The position numbers and the translations under genes were made by a program. Positions 1-12,108 of a stretch of DNA of 64,000 bases are shown piece after piece; positions within the stretch are counted from its first letter, which is position 1; every line of letters begins with the position of its first letter. Origin of the DNA: Cryptomeria japonica. Taxonomy: Eukaryota > Streptophyta > Pinopsida > Cupressales > Cupressaceae. The notes under the pieces are model-generated. The model had not been told where the DNA came from. It did no database searches and was given only the letters and a program-made list of their open reading frames with translations. The stretch lies in NCBI RefSeq assembly GCF_030272615.1, contig NC_081415.1:514176034-514240033 (forward strand). Reading direction: 5' to 3'.

Positions 1-3000
1 CACCCACAGATATCCAAGACCCAAGGGATTCCAATGTGGGCTGAGGAAAGGAAATAGTTGCTTCATTTCCCATAGCAATCTTGTTCTCCATTTTCTACCT
101 CTTCATGTTTTTAATATAATCTGGGTATAATAGGCCTTGTTTTTTCCCTAATACTCTGATCTTTTATGGGAATTTTGTTTTGATGGCCTCCCATGTTTCG
201 TTTTCTCTTTTAAAATTCTATAATGATTTTTTTATAATATTTAATAAACTATAGCTTTTGACTTTTACCGAGCAAAAAAATTAACTCCATCTCATTTCAT
301 TATGGTGGATTATATACTAATCTAGTTGTTTCGGACTATCACTTTCCTAGTGACAATATAATTGGTCCAACTTCCTTTTCTTGCTTGAACATTGATTGTA
401 ACAAAAATATGACCTATTCGATAAGCATGATTTAATATACAAAACTACAATGTCTAGACCACTATTGAAGTTTCTAGAAAAAATTTCAATGCCCTAAAAT
501 TGTAGTGAAACAAATTAGATATTGATTTAACGCGTCTCAATAATTTTATTTCTAGAAAATTAGAATAAAACATGAACCAATGCATAACCCCATTATAGAG
601 TGGGGCCCTACCTCTATAGTGTTGAAGTTTATATTTTCATTTTTTAAGAAATATTGTTTTAGCTACTTCTATTTCAATTTAATAAGTTTCACTCAAAACA
701 AATTAAAAAGCTTAAACTATGACACATCTCCAATCTTTTACTTGTTATATACATAAATTGAAGTATACTTATACAATAGTGCATGTATTATATATAAACA
801 TTACATTATAATTCTTAAATATTTATATTTAAATATAGGTTTAAATAGGTAAGTATTGAGACCTTACAATAAATTATACCTAAGAGACTTTGCATCATTT
901 TGGTTATTAAGAAAATACTTTCTAGATCATAATTGGGTGCCACACATCACTATGTCAATGTGTGCCACTCATGAGCTGCTTTTTACTAGTTTGTCCTTTT
1001 ATCTTGTTGTATTCACAATTGAAATTATTTACATTTTTCGTGTCATCTCACTTGTGAGACATCCCATCACTATCTCATAACTAACCTAGAGTAACCTTAT
1101 AACAGTCATGTAGGATTATTGGAGGAATATTGCACTAATACCATAGTATTTTTTTATTATTATCATGGTTATTCTACATTAATGTTACTGGAAGGTATGT
1201 TAGTGTCTCTCTCTATGATAAATTCTAGCAAATATATTTTAGTATAGAAAAAAATCTGTTTTTGTTAAAGAGGTAAATAACAAGTTTTGAAGGGATATCA
1301 GAATCATTTACAATACTCAAAACAAGTTGACCCACAATAAAACAATAACATAAAGCTACCAAAATAAAAAAAGTCTCCAAAATTAAATTAGATGATTATT
1401 TTTTTCTAACCAGAATTATTTTAAAATGATTTTTGTTTTCATTTTTAGTTATATCTTTATTCTAGACATAAAAGGAAGAAAACACATCGTGGGAATGGAA
1501 AATAGGATAGCCTAACCCTATCACCTCCTGTTCCGTCCTCCTAATCAACGCAATTTCCCTAGTGCAGCGGTAAGGATAAAATTAGCTTTTTTGGTGGTTT
1601 AATCTTTTATCTAGCGATATTTGAGCATATTTCTCATCTCGTTTAATGTGAAAATAATCATTAGGTAAAAACATCACCATCCCCAAAACGTTGTATTTGA
1701 GAAGAAAACATAAGGAAGACATCACTATCCCGAAATCTTTGCATTTGACTTCAATGTGAATATTTAGGAGGGCTCAAGCTGCAGTCAAATGGGATGCATA
1801 TGGCAAACTATAGTCCATTCTTGTTTTCAAACATCATTTCAACTAATAATACAATGAGAGAATCTAAATGTTTGTGAATTTTTCATCCATTTTCTATTAT
1901 AAGAATAGGTTACTTTCTACTAATTATATGTTCAACATAAATTTAAAGATACAATTAATTGCAATTGTATCTATTAAATGACACATGGTCTATTTATAGA
2001 AACAATGTTGAATTCCTTGATTATAAATTTGTGTAAAACCAGCACAATATAGATTATTGATACTCAATAAGAATTATGTACTATGACAACTAGATCTAGT
2101 TTAATTATAATAATAGCCTCCCTCAATGATTCACATATTCAATGAAGGAATATATTAGTATCATCTATCTAAGTTTCTAATAGCTTGATAGATAGCATTT
2201 AGGTTCTTTAGTTGATCTTTAATTTTTTGTTTAATCATATGTTTGTCTTTATGTTTTGATTAATAATCTTATTTTATTGTGGATAGGCTTTAGTGTGGGC
2301 TTTTAAGCCCTGAAAACCTGATCTGCAACTTTATATTACTTTCATGTCATATTAGGATATTAGCCCTCACTAATGCAATCAAACAACCTTCATGCGACCA
2401 AGCAATCAAGCATCTATACAACCAAGATCCGTTCTTTGTTGAGCTCTTGCGCTTAATACGAAATATGAGAGCAACCCTATCAAAGAAGATGAATGGTATA
2501 ATCTTTCATCATTTTGACATGTTGCACATTTTAGGTACTTCATTGGTGTATTGTGGATTCTTAATTGTAGAACTAGGGTTTTATGTGGTTGGATTTCTCT
2601 TGGTTTTACAGTAGTTTAATATTCCATTTTCACCGTATACAAATAACAATCTTTAAATTTCAAATTTAGATTTTAGATTATACTTTAATTAATGTTTTGA
2701 GTTCTAGTTTTTATAAATTTTCAAATTTTCAAATATGAAAATATTTAAAAAATTAATGATTTATAAATAATTAAATTATCTTCCAAATTAAATTGTTCTA
2801 TTAGAAAAGGTAACAATTTCTAATTTGAATATAAAATTTAAAAATTTAAATAAAGAAACTAATATTTTGATTAAAAATAAAAAACTGAGATAAATACTTA
2901 AAAAATTTATTTAATTTTTTTTGAAAAATATCAACCTTAAATACTTATATTAAATATATTAGTTAAAATAAATAACAACTGAAAGCCCCTTCTAAATAGA
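1..3000. other. AT-rich intergenic DNA, left edge
   Basis: No supportable gene. The first 57 bases read as an open frame on the plus strand ending in TAG, which could be the last codons of a gene outside the window, but this is too short to judge. Bases 925-1400 and 1850-2290 are the left copy of a duplicated intergenic segment that recurs at 8205-8419, 10165-10330 and 11970-12460. The small open frames here look random. Confidence 0.6.
925..2290. repeat. Left copy of duplicated segment flanking the receptor kinase
   Basis: Two blocks inside this interval (about 925-1400 and 1850-2290) align by eye with 8205-8419 plus 10165-10330 and with 11970-12460, in the same order and orientation. Shared landmarks include the string catggttattctacat at about 1165 and 8389, ggtatgttagtgtctc after it, and a later block around aactagatctagtttaat (about 2090) versus agctaaatctagtttaat (about 12270). 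Similarity is patchy, with many indels, so this is an old duplication. Confidence 0.6.
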
Positions 3001-3002
3001 TT

Positions 3003-3013
3003 TATATATAAAA
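3003..3013 (+). promoter_or_regulatory. Possible TATA box of the receptor kinase
   Basis: A TATATATAAA-like string lies about 125 bases before the ATG at 3136, a plausible distance for a plant core promoter with a short leader. The surroundings are very AT-rich, so chance occurrence is likely. A second candidate, tatataag, lies near 3070. Confidence 0.25.
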
Positions 3014-3135
3014 TACCTATACTGGTTTAATTAGAATTTGAGAAAAAAATGCATGGAGAGGTTAAAGAAATATATAAGTACATACACCTAGGTGTTTCAG
3101 ATTGATCGAGCTCTCATATTCTCTGTTTCAAGAAA

Positions 3136-6100
3136 ATGGAATACATATTATTTTCGTTAATGTTGATGTTGCTCCTTTCCTTCTCAACTCCACTCCAATC
3201 TCCTCCTCCTCCACTCCAATCTCCTCCTCCTCCACTCAAATCTGCAATCACTTCCGACCCCAAAAATGCCCTAGCAAATTGGAATAACACTATTCCAATG
3301 TGTAATTGGACCGGTATTAGATGCTCTCATAATCTGCAGCAAGTGGTTGCGTTAGATCTCACAGATATGGATCTACAGGGCGTCATTTCTCCCGCGCTTG
3401 GGAATCTCACGGCTCTGGTTGAACTGTATCTCTCCTTTAACCAACTGCATGGAAGTATTCCTGATGAGCTAGGCAAGTTGACAGGGTTGAAGTTTCTTTT
3501 GTTTCCTCAAAACTACTTCACAGGTACAATTCCACCCTCTCTCAAAAATCTCTCTATCCTAATGCACTTGGACTTGTCGGAAAATAATCTCCATGGACCT
3601 ATTCCTCCTGAAATAGGCATGCTCATCCAAATACGTTGTCTCTACCTTTATGACAATCAGTTCTCGGGCAATATTCCTTCCTCAATAGGAAACTTGTCAC
3701 AGCTGGTTGTTTTGCAATTGCTAAGAAACGGTCTCACAGGTCCTATCCCTCCTGAAATAGGGACTCTCACCCAACTACAAGAGCTCAAGCTCTTTCAAAA
3801 TCCATTGTCAGGTTCTATTCCCTCTGAAATAGGGAATCTCACCCAACTACAGCAGCTCAATCTCAACTGAAAATCAGTTGTCAGGAAATATACCAAATTC
3901 CTTAGGAAATTGTTCTAAAATGGAACTCCTTGATTTAAGGAAAATTCAACTCAGTGGAACTGTGCCCACCGAGTTGGGCAATTTGGTCCTGGTTAAGAAA
4001 ATTATATTAGAGCACAATCAGCTTGTTAGTAGCAGCAATATCCCTTTGCCTTTTCTCATTGCTCTCACAAATTGTTCCCAGCTAGAATTTATAAAAATGT
4101 CGTACAATCATTTGAGCGGTGTTTTACCTCGATCCATAGGCCACCTTTCTTCAAAGCTCTCCATCTTAGATTTTGGGAACAACCAGTTAAGGGGTAACAT
4201 TCCTCAACAAATTACAAATCTTACCAACTTAACCTACTTGAACATAAGTAACAATCTTCTAACCGGATACCTGCCATCTGGACTCAAAAGATTCTATAAG
4301 TTTGAAAGATTAGATTGAGTGGCAATAATATAGGAGGAGGCCTTCAAGAGGAAATCGGCAAGCTGAAAAGTCTAGGGGAGTTGGATGTTAGTTGGAACAA
4401 TCTATCATGAACAATACCAGGCTCTCTTGGTAGACTTCAACAGCTGAGAAGACTTTTTCTGCACCACAACTATTTCTCAGGAGAGATACCTTCTGGTTCA
4501 CAGAAATGTCCAAACTTAGAACTGGTAGACATCTCTCACAACCACCTGAGTGGAAACATCCCTGGAGAATTTATGGCAAGTCTAAAAGGCCTTCAGTTTT
4601 ATTTGAATCTATCATGGAATTTTTTACAAGGACCACTTCCTGTGGAAATAAGTAAAATTGTAAGTGCTCAAGCAATAGACATTTCTTGTAATAAGCTTGA
4701 AGGGAATGATTCCCTCAGCTCTTGCAAATTGCTTAGCACTGGAGTATCTCAGTCTCTCTAATAATGCATTTGAAGGTCCGATTCCAGATGCACTTGGGAA
4801 ATTAAAAAATTTGGAATCTGTTGATCTTTCTTTCAATTTCCTGTCAGGTACAATACCTACATCTCTTACAAATATGAAAGTGCTCCGCTACTTCAATGCT
4901 TGTTTCAACAATTTGACAGGTGAAGATCCAAAAGTAGGATTGTTTTCAAATAACACATTTAATGAATCATTTATGGGAAATAATGGTCTGTGTGGTAGAG
5001 AAATTTACCAGAGCACGCATGTCCAAATCAGGGTAAGAAATTGAAGTCACCACTTACAAAAACAATGTTATCAGCTGCTGGAGTGATTGCATTTTTACTG
5101 TGTATTTCAATCTTTGGAATATTGTGCTCTCGGAGATATTCATCAACTCAATTTGATCTTCCAGATTTCATGTTTGGAAGACTGAGATATCCAAGGTTAA
5201 CATATCAAGAATTGGTCAATGCTACAAACGGATTTAATGAGACAAATTTGCTTGGTGTAGGTAGCTTTGGCTCAGTTTTTAAAGGAATTTTAAGAGATGG
5301 TATGTTAGTTGCAATCAAAGTTCTGAATTTCCAAAATGAAGAACTCGAGAACAGTTTTAAGAGAGAATGCAAAATCTTGGCTAGGACTCGACATCGAAAT
5401 CTCGTTAGAGTTATAAGTGCTTATTCAGACCTTAACTTTAAGGCTTTGATTCTTCAGTTTGCTACAAATGGGAGCTTGGAAAGCTTTTGTATCCTGAAAG
5501 TAATGAGGAGGATGGTTGTGAGGTCAATATTGATGAATGTTTGAACATTGCTATTTATGTGGCCCATGGCATGGAATATCTACATCACGATTGTCCTATC
5601 CAAGTTATTCACTGTGATTTGAAACCTAGCAATGTGCTCCTAGATGCAAATATGACAGCCCTTGTAGCAGATTTTGGTATCTCGAGATTGGCTGGTCCTA
5701 CAAACTTAATTGATTCCTTAAGCACATCAATTGCCATGAGAGGATTTATTGGCTACATAGCTCCTGGTAAGGTAAGCCTTTTTTCCTTAGTTTTTTTTTT
5801 CTTAATACATATATTTTTAATATTGTCAGGAACAAGATTTGGTATCAACTGTAACTTCTTCAATTGCAGAGTATGGATTGGGCATGAACACTTCTACATC
5901 ATACAAAAGGAGATGTTTATAGCTATGGAATTCTCTTATTAGAGATGATCACAAGGAAGAGGCCAACTGATGCCATATTTGTTGACGACCTGAACCTGCC
6001 AAAGTGGGTGAGGTCGGCTTTTCCAGAGAGGCTGGCAGACATTGTTGATAGGAGGTTATTAGAAAATTTGGACGTGGAACGCAATGATTGCCTTATTGCT

Positions 6101-6331
6101 TTCATAAATATTGGCTTGCTATGCACATCTGAATCTTCTCAAGAACGACCGACCATGAGAGACGTAAGAAGGGCATTGGAGGTTCTAATCGGAGGTGCAA
6201 CTTCAGCTCCAAATTTAGCAAGAACCATATCAGATTTGGTGCTGAATGCCAGTGCTAATATTACGGAAGAGGGGGTTGCTGCAAGTGATAGCTCTACATT
6301 TGAGCTAGATACAAATACATCTACTATATAA
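3136..6331 (+). pseudogene. LRR receptor-like kinase (subfamily XII, EFR/FLS2/Xa21-like), frameshifted
   Basis: This encodes a plasma-membrane receptor kinase of the class that senses extracellular peptides. In order it has: a hydrophobic signal peptide (first ~22 residues); a Pro-rich stretch; an LRR N-cap with the pair CNWTGIRC; about 21 full 24-residue LRRs plus a partial one (LxxLxLxxNxLxGxIPxxLGxL); a capping GLCG...CP pair near 4988-5025; one membrane helix (about 5068-5130); and a kinase domain. The kinase has the P-loop GVGSFGSVFKG, VAIK lysine, HCDLKPSN catalytic loop, DFG, APE split by the intron, and C-lobe CTSESSQERPTMRDV. HCD makes it a non-RD kinase, typical of immune receptors. 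The frame is broken by an extra base at 3868, a lost base near 4315, TGA at 4408-4410, an extra base near 4705, a lost base near 5012-5019, a lost base in the T-run 5485-5488 and an extra base in the A-run 5905-5908. The start at 3136 gives the signal peptide. All indels are single bases, so sequencing error is an alternative to true decay. Confidence 0.9.
5767..5869 (+). other. Intron in the kinase domain of the receptor gene
   Basis: A GT...AG interval of 103 bases with a T-rich interior and a ttgcag acceptor. Splicing joins G (5766) to AG (5870-5871) to make the glutamate codon of the APE motif, followed by YGLG. A single intron in the kinase domain is common in LRR subfamily XII genes such as Xa21. 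A GT at 5772 is also possible but would not restore APE. Confidence 0.8.
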
Positions 6332-8204
6332 ACCAGTCTTCAGGTACTTATTTCTGCAATATTGTAGTTTCATGATAGGAAACTATCTAGAGAGCCAGAA
6401 TAAATGTATAATCAAACAGTAATTTTGTTTTATTAAAATGTTATAAAACCCAAAATTTCGCGCCGAAATAGTTTATGGAAGTTATACACCCAGATTCTCT
6501 TCTCTTTATTTAGAGATTGACAAGACAAGAATCTTATTGTTGTTCAGTGTACAAACTACAACACATGTTCTTTGAAGAAAACATCCAATAGTCATTCTCT
6601 AAATTCTCTAATATTCAAAATCGTGCCTGTGCACAAATCTTCCATAAAGATGGTATTATCAAATCTTACATTGTTTAAATTAAATTTTATTCTGCAATTT
6701 AATAAATGAAAAAAAATGTTTAGTCAAATTAACAAGATATAATGTTTTGCATTTACATAATGCTCACCCTTCAATCATTGTTCTTTACATTCAGGTTGGC
6801 AATGTGGTTGCTGATGCTCACAGTTGGAAAATAATTTAAACAAAACAAGGCCAAGTCCTTGAATGGATTTGTTAATATTGCAAAAGGCACTATTGCTGCT
6901 ATGAGGGTGTTGTGCAAACTGATTCCGCATATTTGGTAATCTATGGTGTCATGTAGCAAATTCATTTCAGTTTGGCGATTCTTGTAGAGAATCGTATAAC
7001 AGTAACGTCATTTTAGTTCAGCCTCTTTTCCATTCAATAGGCCATTTTCTCTAAATCATATTGGTAAAGAAGTATGTATGACAGTTGCAGTAGTGAGCTT
7101 TGAGTTGAAAATTGGTATTCAGTCTCTAAAATGTATTAAGATAGTATTAATTCTTATATATTATAAATACATTACTTGATATATTCTAGGGTTTAGATAG
7201 TCATTTTCTTACATGGTTTGTAACTTATGTTTGACTCCCTGTTTTAACATATTTTCAACTTATGAATGTTTAATCACTCATTAAATAACATATATAATAT
7301 TTTCAGGAATGATTATTATTTGGTTCAAAGGAATGATTATTATTTGGTAGGAATGATTATTATTTGGTTCAAAGGAATGATTATTATTTGGTATGTATGA
7401 CAGTTGCAATAGTGAGCTATGAGTTGAAAATGGCTATTCAGTTTCTAAAATGTATTAAGACATTATTAATTTTTATATATTATAAATACATTATTTGATA
7501 TATTTTAGGGGTTAGATAGTCATTTTCTTATAGTTTGTTCGTCTATAATTTCTTATGTTTGACTACTTATGTTTGATTCCCTATTTTAGCATATTTTCAA
7601 CTTATGAATGTTTAAGCACTCATTAAAAAACATATATAATATTCTCAAGAAGTTTTTAGGAATTATTATTACTTGGTTCAAAGGCCAGCTCTTCTACCTT
7701 ATGAAAGGACACTCTATGTGATATGATTTTACAACTACAAACATGCGCATGTACACACTCACTATTTTTTATAGTAGTTTTTGAAGAAATGATTATTAGT
7801 TGCACACTCTATTTTTCTATAGTAGTTTTTTAAGAAATGATTATCAGTTGATTTAAAAATTAGCTCTTTTATCATACTAAAAATACACTCGTTTGATATG
7901 ACTTTACAACTATAAATTTTTTTTTTGCTCCACGCTAATTATTATCGCTCTATTAAATTATGCAATGAACTTTTATAGATTCTCAACCTTGAAGGTATTT
8001 TAGAGTCTATAAAATTTGTAAAGGAAATCTTTCTATAAGAAAATTATGCAATGAAAAATGAACAAATATTTTTTGATAAAAGAAAATAATTTATTAAGAC
8101 TTTTTAAACTTCAATTGTCTATAAATATTGTAAAAGAAAAAGTTGAAAAAATTAAATAATAAAATATGAGTAAATCATTTCAAAAAAATTAAATGGCACA
8201 CATC
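6332..8204. other. Intergenic, AT-rich, with internal duplications
   Basis: No gene. A possible polyadenylation signal (aataaatg) lies near 6400, just after the receptor stop. The rest is AT-rich and contains the duplicated block at 7071-7684, annotated separately. Confidence 0.6.
7071..7684. repeat. Direct duplication of ~270 bp around a short tandem array
   Basis: The segment 7071-7329 recurs at about 7391-7684 (landmarks: tatgtatgacagttgca, aaatgtattaaga, tatattataaatacatta, cttatgaatgttta). Between them, 7306-7393 is two copies of a 44-base unit, itself a 24-base plus a 20-base piece both starting ggaatgattattatttgg. Slippage or unequal exchange at the short repeats could have made the larger duplication. 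Confidence 0.8.
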
Positions 8205-8405
8205 TCCACCATATTTGGGTGGCACACACCTCCATGCCAATCCATGCCACTCGAAAGCCCCTTTCTATGAGTTGGTCCTTTTGTCAAATTGTAATAATAT
8301 TTTAAATTAGTAACCTTGTAAGAGTCCTATAAGAGAATTGGAGGAACATGAAACCGATGCCATAGTATTTTGTTAGCAGATCATCATGGTTATTCTACAT
8401 CAATG

Positions 8406-8419
8406 TTAGTGGAAGGTAT
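8406..8419. repeat. Target-site duplication, left
   Basis: The 14-base string ttagtggaaggtat recurs with one mismatch at 10151-10164. The uninterrupted homologue near 1180-1200 has this sequence only once, which marks the exact insertion point. Confidence 0.7.
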
Positions 8420-10150
8420 ATTATGATTGACTAAAGTGGGAGAGGTCCCAAAACCTTAACATAACAAGGGTAAACTCACAAGAAGTGAGACCACTCATAC
8501 CAAGAAAGAGGAACCTATTTTTTGAAAGAGAAGCTTTTGACTAGAGAACTCAACCAAAGAACCAAAAAAGAGAAAATACTTTTTTGAAGGAGACATATTG
8601 ACTAGAGCCTCAATCTGGTGGGAACAAGGGTCTTGACCCAAAAAACCTTCACATAATCAGAATAGAGGGGTTATGGAAGGAACCCCGCACCATAAACTAA
8701 ACAAAAACCCTTGCACTAAAAAAAAACTAGCCAAGGAGATAGAAAACTGATATTGGGTTCTGAAAATCTTCCCGTAACCTCTTTAATGAAGGACCCCCTT
8801 GAACAAAGACATTCTCAGCCAAGGAAGGAGACCACAAAGATCTCAACAAAACAACTAGTTCTAGAAGGCACTCAAAAACCTTGAGAGGAAAACAACAAGC
8901 TATCAATAATAGCAGAAACAAACTAAAGGGAAAATGGCAAGCTATCATCAATAGTTGAACCAAAACTAAGGGAAAATAACTAGCTAACATTAGTAGTTCA
9001 AACAACAAAATCCACCTCCATAGGAACTTTTGCATGAATTCAAAAACCACCACCAGAGTAGGCACAAAGGAAGAAAATCCCTCTCTGGTTAATCTCCCAC
9101 AGGGTAACCAGTTCTCAACACATGTTCAAAGCCAACCCACTTTTGCCAATGATGAACTTACTTCAAAAGAAAATCCATTTTCCACAAGGAAAACCACATC
9201 AACCCATAGACTCCCAAAATCCAAAGAAGCGCCAAATTCAAAGCCCACTCTTTCAGGAGAGATAAGACATGAGAAAACTCCTTGAACCACACAATGACCA
9301 CAATTCCAAAGAACTCAACCAACCCCAAAAAACACAATCTCTATCTCAAAAGAAGACACACAAGCTAGGAAAATCATAGAGATTCCCACTAACAATGGAG
9401 AGGATGCCACAACCTTAGAAATAGAGCCAAAGACAAAGTCACCAAAGCAGAGGGAAAATTCTAGATCCAAAAAGAGGTTACCAAAAAATCTATGTTGCAA
9501 GTAGAACCCTCCACACCCTTGCACCAAGAAAAGAACCCATCACTAGCACCCAAATGGGGGGGAGGGACACCCAACATAGAACAATCACTAAACTAGGGCC
9601 TGAATGCAACTTGAAGCACAACTTGACACCACCAAATGTAGAATATGCAGTAGCCATTAACAACAGAAGTACCAGGAAATGAAGAGAGTTCCCCTAACCA
9701 CCAACTAAGATCCTTGCAAGTAGCCACCACATGTCCATTAACCACAAGAAGAGGGTAAACATGGGCCCAAGCCAATCTCAAAGTAAAGTGAATTAGGGAC
9801 AACCCTAGATTGAAGGGATACACAACAAAAATAGGGAAAAAAACCCCAAATAGTAGAAACCACACGCTGTGCACCAACAACACTCACCAAAAAAATAAAA
9901 AGTGGCTCATGAAGGGAAAACAACAAGGCCCCAGAAAGGGAAAAGTAGGTCTCATCTTGCTACATAGAATCCCCAATCAGGAGCAAGGAAAGAGCTTTGG
10001 CTTCAAACCCAATACAAGCAACAGATCTAGCCACTAGTAGCCCCCATCCATCATCTTCATTGTTCCCCTCCATCCCCCATGTTGTCCCTTGCAACTCCCT
10101 CACCTAGTAAAACCCTAGCACTACTCCTCGCGCTCTCCAACATTTATGGA
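8420..10150. mobile_element. 1.73 kb insertion of unknown class with 14-bp target duplication
   Basis: This block is absent from the homologous copy at about 1195 and is bounded by a 14-base direct repeat. It is less AT-rich and A/C-rich on the plus strand. The ends are not inverted repeats and there is no TG...CA LTR signature. A 14-base target duplication fits target-primed retroposition (LINE or SINE type) better than most DNA transposons, but no poly-A tail is seen at either end. The open frames inside (for example 9034-9285 plus) are hydrophilic and low-complexity. I do not recognise a domain in any frame. It could be a 5' or ORF1-like part of a LINE, or a non-autonomous element. Confidence 0.55.
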
Positions 10151-10164
10151 TTAGTAGAAGGTAT
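10151..10164. repeat. Target-site duplication, right
   Basis: ttagtagaaggtat matches the left copy at 8406-8419 with one substitution. The sequence after it resumes the alignment with the segment beginning at about 1195. Confidence 0.7.
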
Positions 10165-10353
10165 GTTAGTGTCTCCTTTTATATTTAATTCTAGCTGATA
10201 TATTTAGTATAGAACTAGCTTCCTCTTATTAAAGAGTAAATAACAAGTTTTTAATACACCTAAAATTGTTGACAATTGTAAGAACATCATAAGAACATAA
10301 TTAACCCACAACAAAATAGAAACATAAAGCTAACAAAATACAAGTACTAAATA

Positions 10354-10535
10354 GAATGAAATACAAATAGAGTGCATATTACGTTTTCCTCATATTATCA
10401 ACATCTCATAATCTAGATTAGAAGGATTTATTTTAATGGCACCAAATAATATGAAATACAAATAGAGCACATATTACATTTTTCTAAGGTTGTCAATATC
10501 TTTGTATTTAAAATAGAAGGATTTATTTTAATGTT
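10354..10535. repeat. Tandem duplication, 95-bp period
   Basis: Two imperfect copies (10354-10448 and 10449-10535) share tgaaatacaaatagag near their start and gaaggatttattttaatg at their end. Confidence 0.8.
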
Positions 10536-10806
10536 CTTTATAATCTCTAGTTGTTTCTTTCCATCCTCATCATTTTCCTTTTTGATGCTTCTTGTTCTGA
10601 TGCTAGGATCTAGCATTATATTAGACAAGAAAAGTGGCTCAAGAATGACATGCTAATTGTAGATTCTTATACTAAAGTTAATTTTGACAATTTCCTTATC
10701 CATCTCTAATTTTTATTTAATCTTGCCAGTTTCCTTATCTATCTACAATTCAAATATCATCTTATTTGGGCAATGTTTTGAGACTATAACAATAATTCTA
10801 CTAGTG

Positions 10807-11163
10807 AGTTAAATATAAAATTAGACAAAAGTTTGATATTCTAATCTCTTACATGCAGATTTAATTGAAAATGAATTTATTTTGATTTTAATTAAATTTT
10901 TATACTGGCCCTAAAAGAATGAAAACATAAAAAATGTCCAACTCTTTGTAATCTTGGCCCAACTGTTCAACCCAATTTCTATTAATTAGTTAAATATAAA
11001 ATTAGATAAAATTTTGATATTCTAATCTCTTACGTGCAGATTTATTTGAAAATGAATTGATCTCGATTTTAATTAAATTTTTATAGTAGACCAAACAAAT
11101 GAAAGCATTAAAAAAATCTACCTCTTTGTAATCTTTGGCCCAGCTATTCGACCCAATTTCTAC
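10807..11163. repeat. Tandem duplication, 181-bp period
   Basis: Two copies (10807-10987 and 10988-11163) begin agttaaatataaaatta and end with gaccca / caaccca followed by atttcta. Both contain gatattctaatctcttac. Copies differ at many positions. Confidence 0.8.
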
Positions 11164-12004
11164 GATATTTTTTTTTTGACCCTTTCTGCCCTACTATTCC
11201 ACTCAATCAATTTATGTTGTGTAGGGCCTGATAAATGAAGGCTGCAAATATGTGAGCTACATTTCAACAAACTATTGTTTATTCTTATTTTAAAAAATCA
11301 TTTCAAGTGATTAATATTCCATTATTATATGATATTTTTCAAAAGCCAACCAAAAGGAAGAAAAGAAAATCGTTACAGTTCCAAAGTTTTTAATAAAATT
11401 AAGTTTTCCTAGTATCTTCAATATTATTAAGAGTGACTTGAGATGAACCCCGTATTTAACACTTCAATATTTGTGATAACAACTAGACAAGTTTATTTTG
11501 ACTAAATTTTTGTGTCTAATCTTTGTGGGAGTACTTATTCAATAACTCTGGACCTGCTGTATGTTTTTTTTATATTTATGTTTGTTATCTCTACTTAAAA
11601 TATTAGTATAATAGAATTTTTTTGTTTATTTTATTAGTTAGTGGGTATTTAAGGGATGTTTGTAATGAATTTTTATGATAATGCATTTGATATTTGATAT
11701 GAATAAAAGATAATTACAAACAATTTGTATGTTGATATATAAAAATGAATTTAAGGGTTGAAGTTTTACAAGATAAAATCAGGTACATTTATCTTTTCTA
11801 AATAAATAATTTGTTCTATAGTTATTTTGGTTACTCTTATTTGACACGATTGTTATAAAATTAGGCATTGTTTCTAATCCAACACTTTGAATTAATGTGA
11901 TAAACACTTACAAGAATTAAAAATAATGTTGATGCTTGTGATCTTGATGTTTAAGAATACATAGACAGAACTTTAAATGTTTGTGAATTCATCTTCCCTT
12001 ACCT

Positions 12005-12108
12005 ATTCAAATAAGGACAAGTTAGTTTATACAAATCATATGATTAAGATTTTTTTATTCAAATAAGGACAAGTTAGTTTATACAAATCATATGATTAAG
12101 ATTTTTTT
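12005..12108. repeat. Tandem duplication, 52-bp period
   Basis: Two almost identical copies (12005-12056 and 12057-12108) starting attcaaataaggacaag and ending in a T-run. Near-identity suggests a recent event. Confidence 0.9.

Noticed and set aside
1-57. Open frame on the plus strand running from the window edge to a TAG
   Set aside because: Only 18 codons with no recognisable motif; a gene end is possible but cannot be supported.
856-1080. 74-codon plus-strand frame
   Set aside because: Hydrophobic random-looking product; the homologous segment at 8.2 kb has no matching frame.
9593-9926. Overlapping hydrophobic minus-strand frames in the unknown insertion
   Set aside because: Composition reflects the T/G-rich minus strand; no motif, and two overlapping frames cannot both be real.
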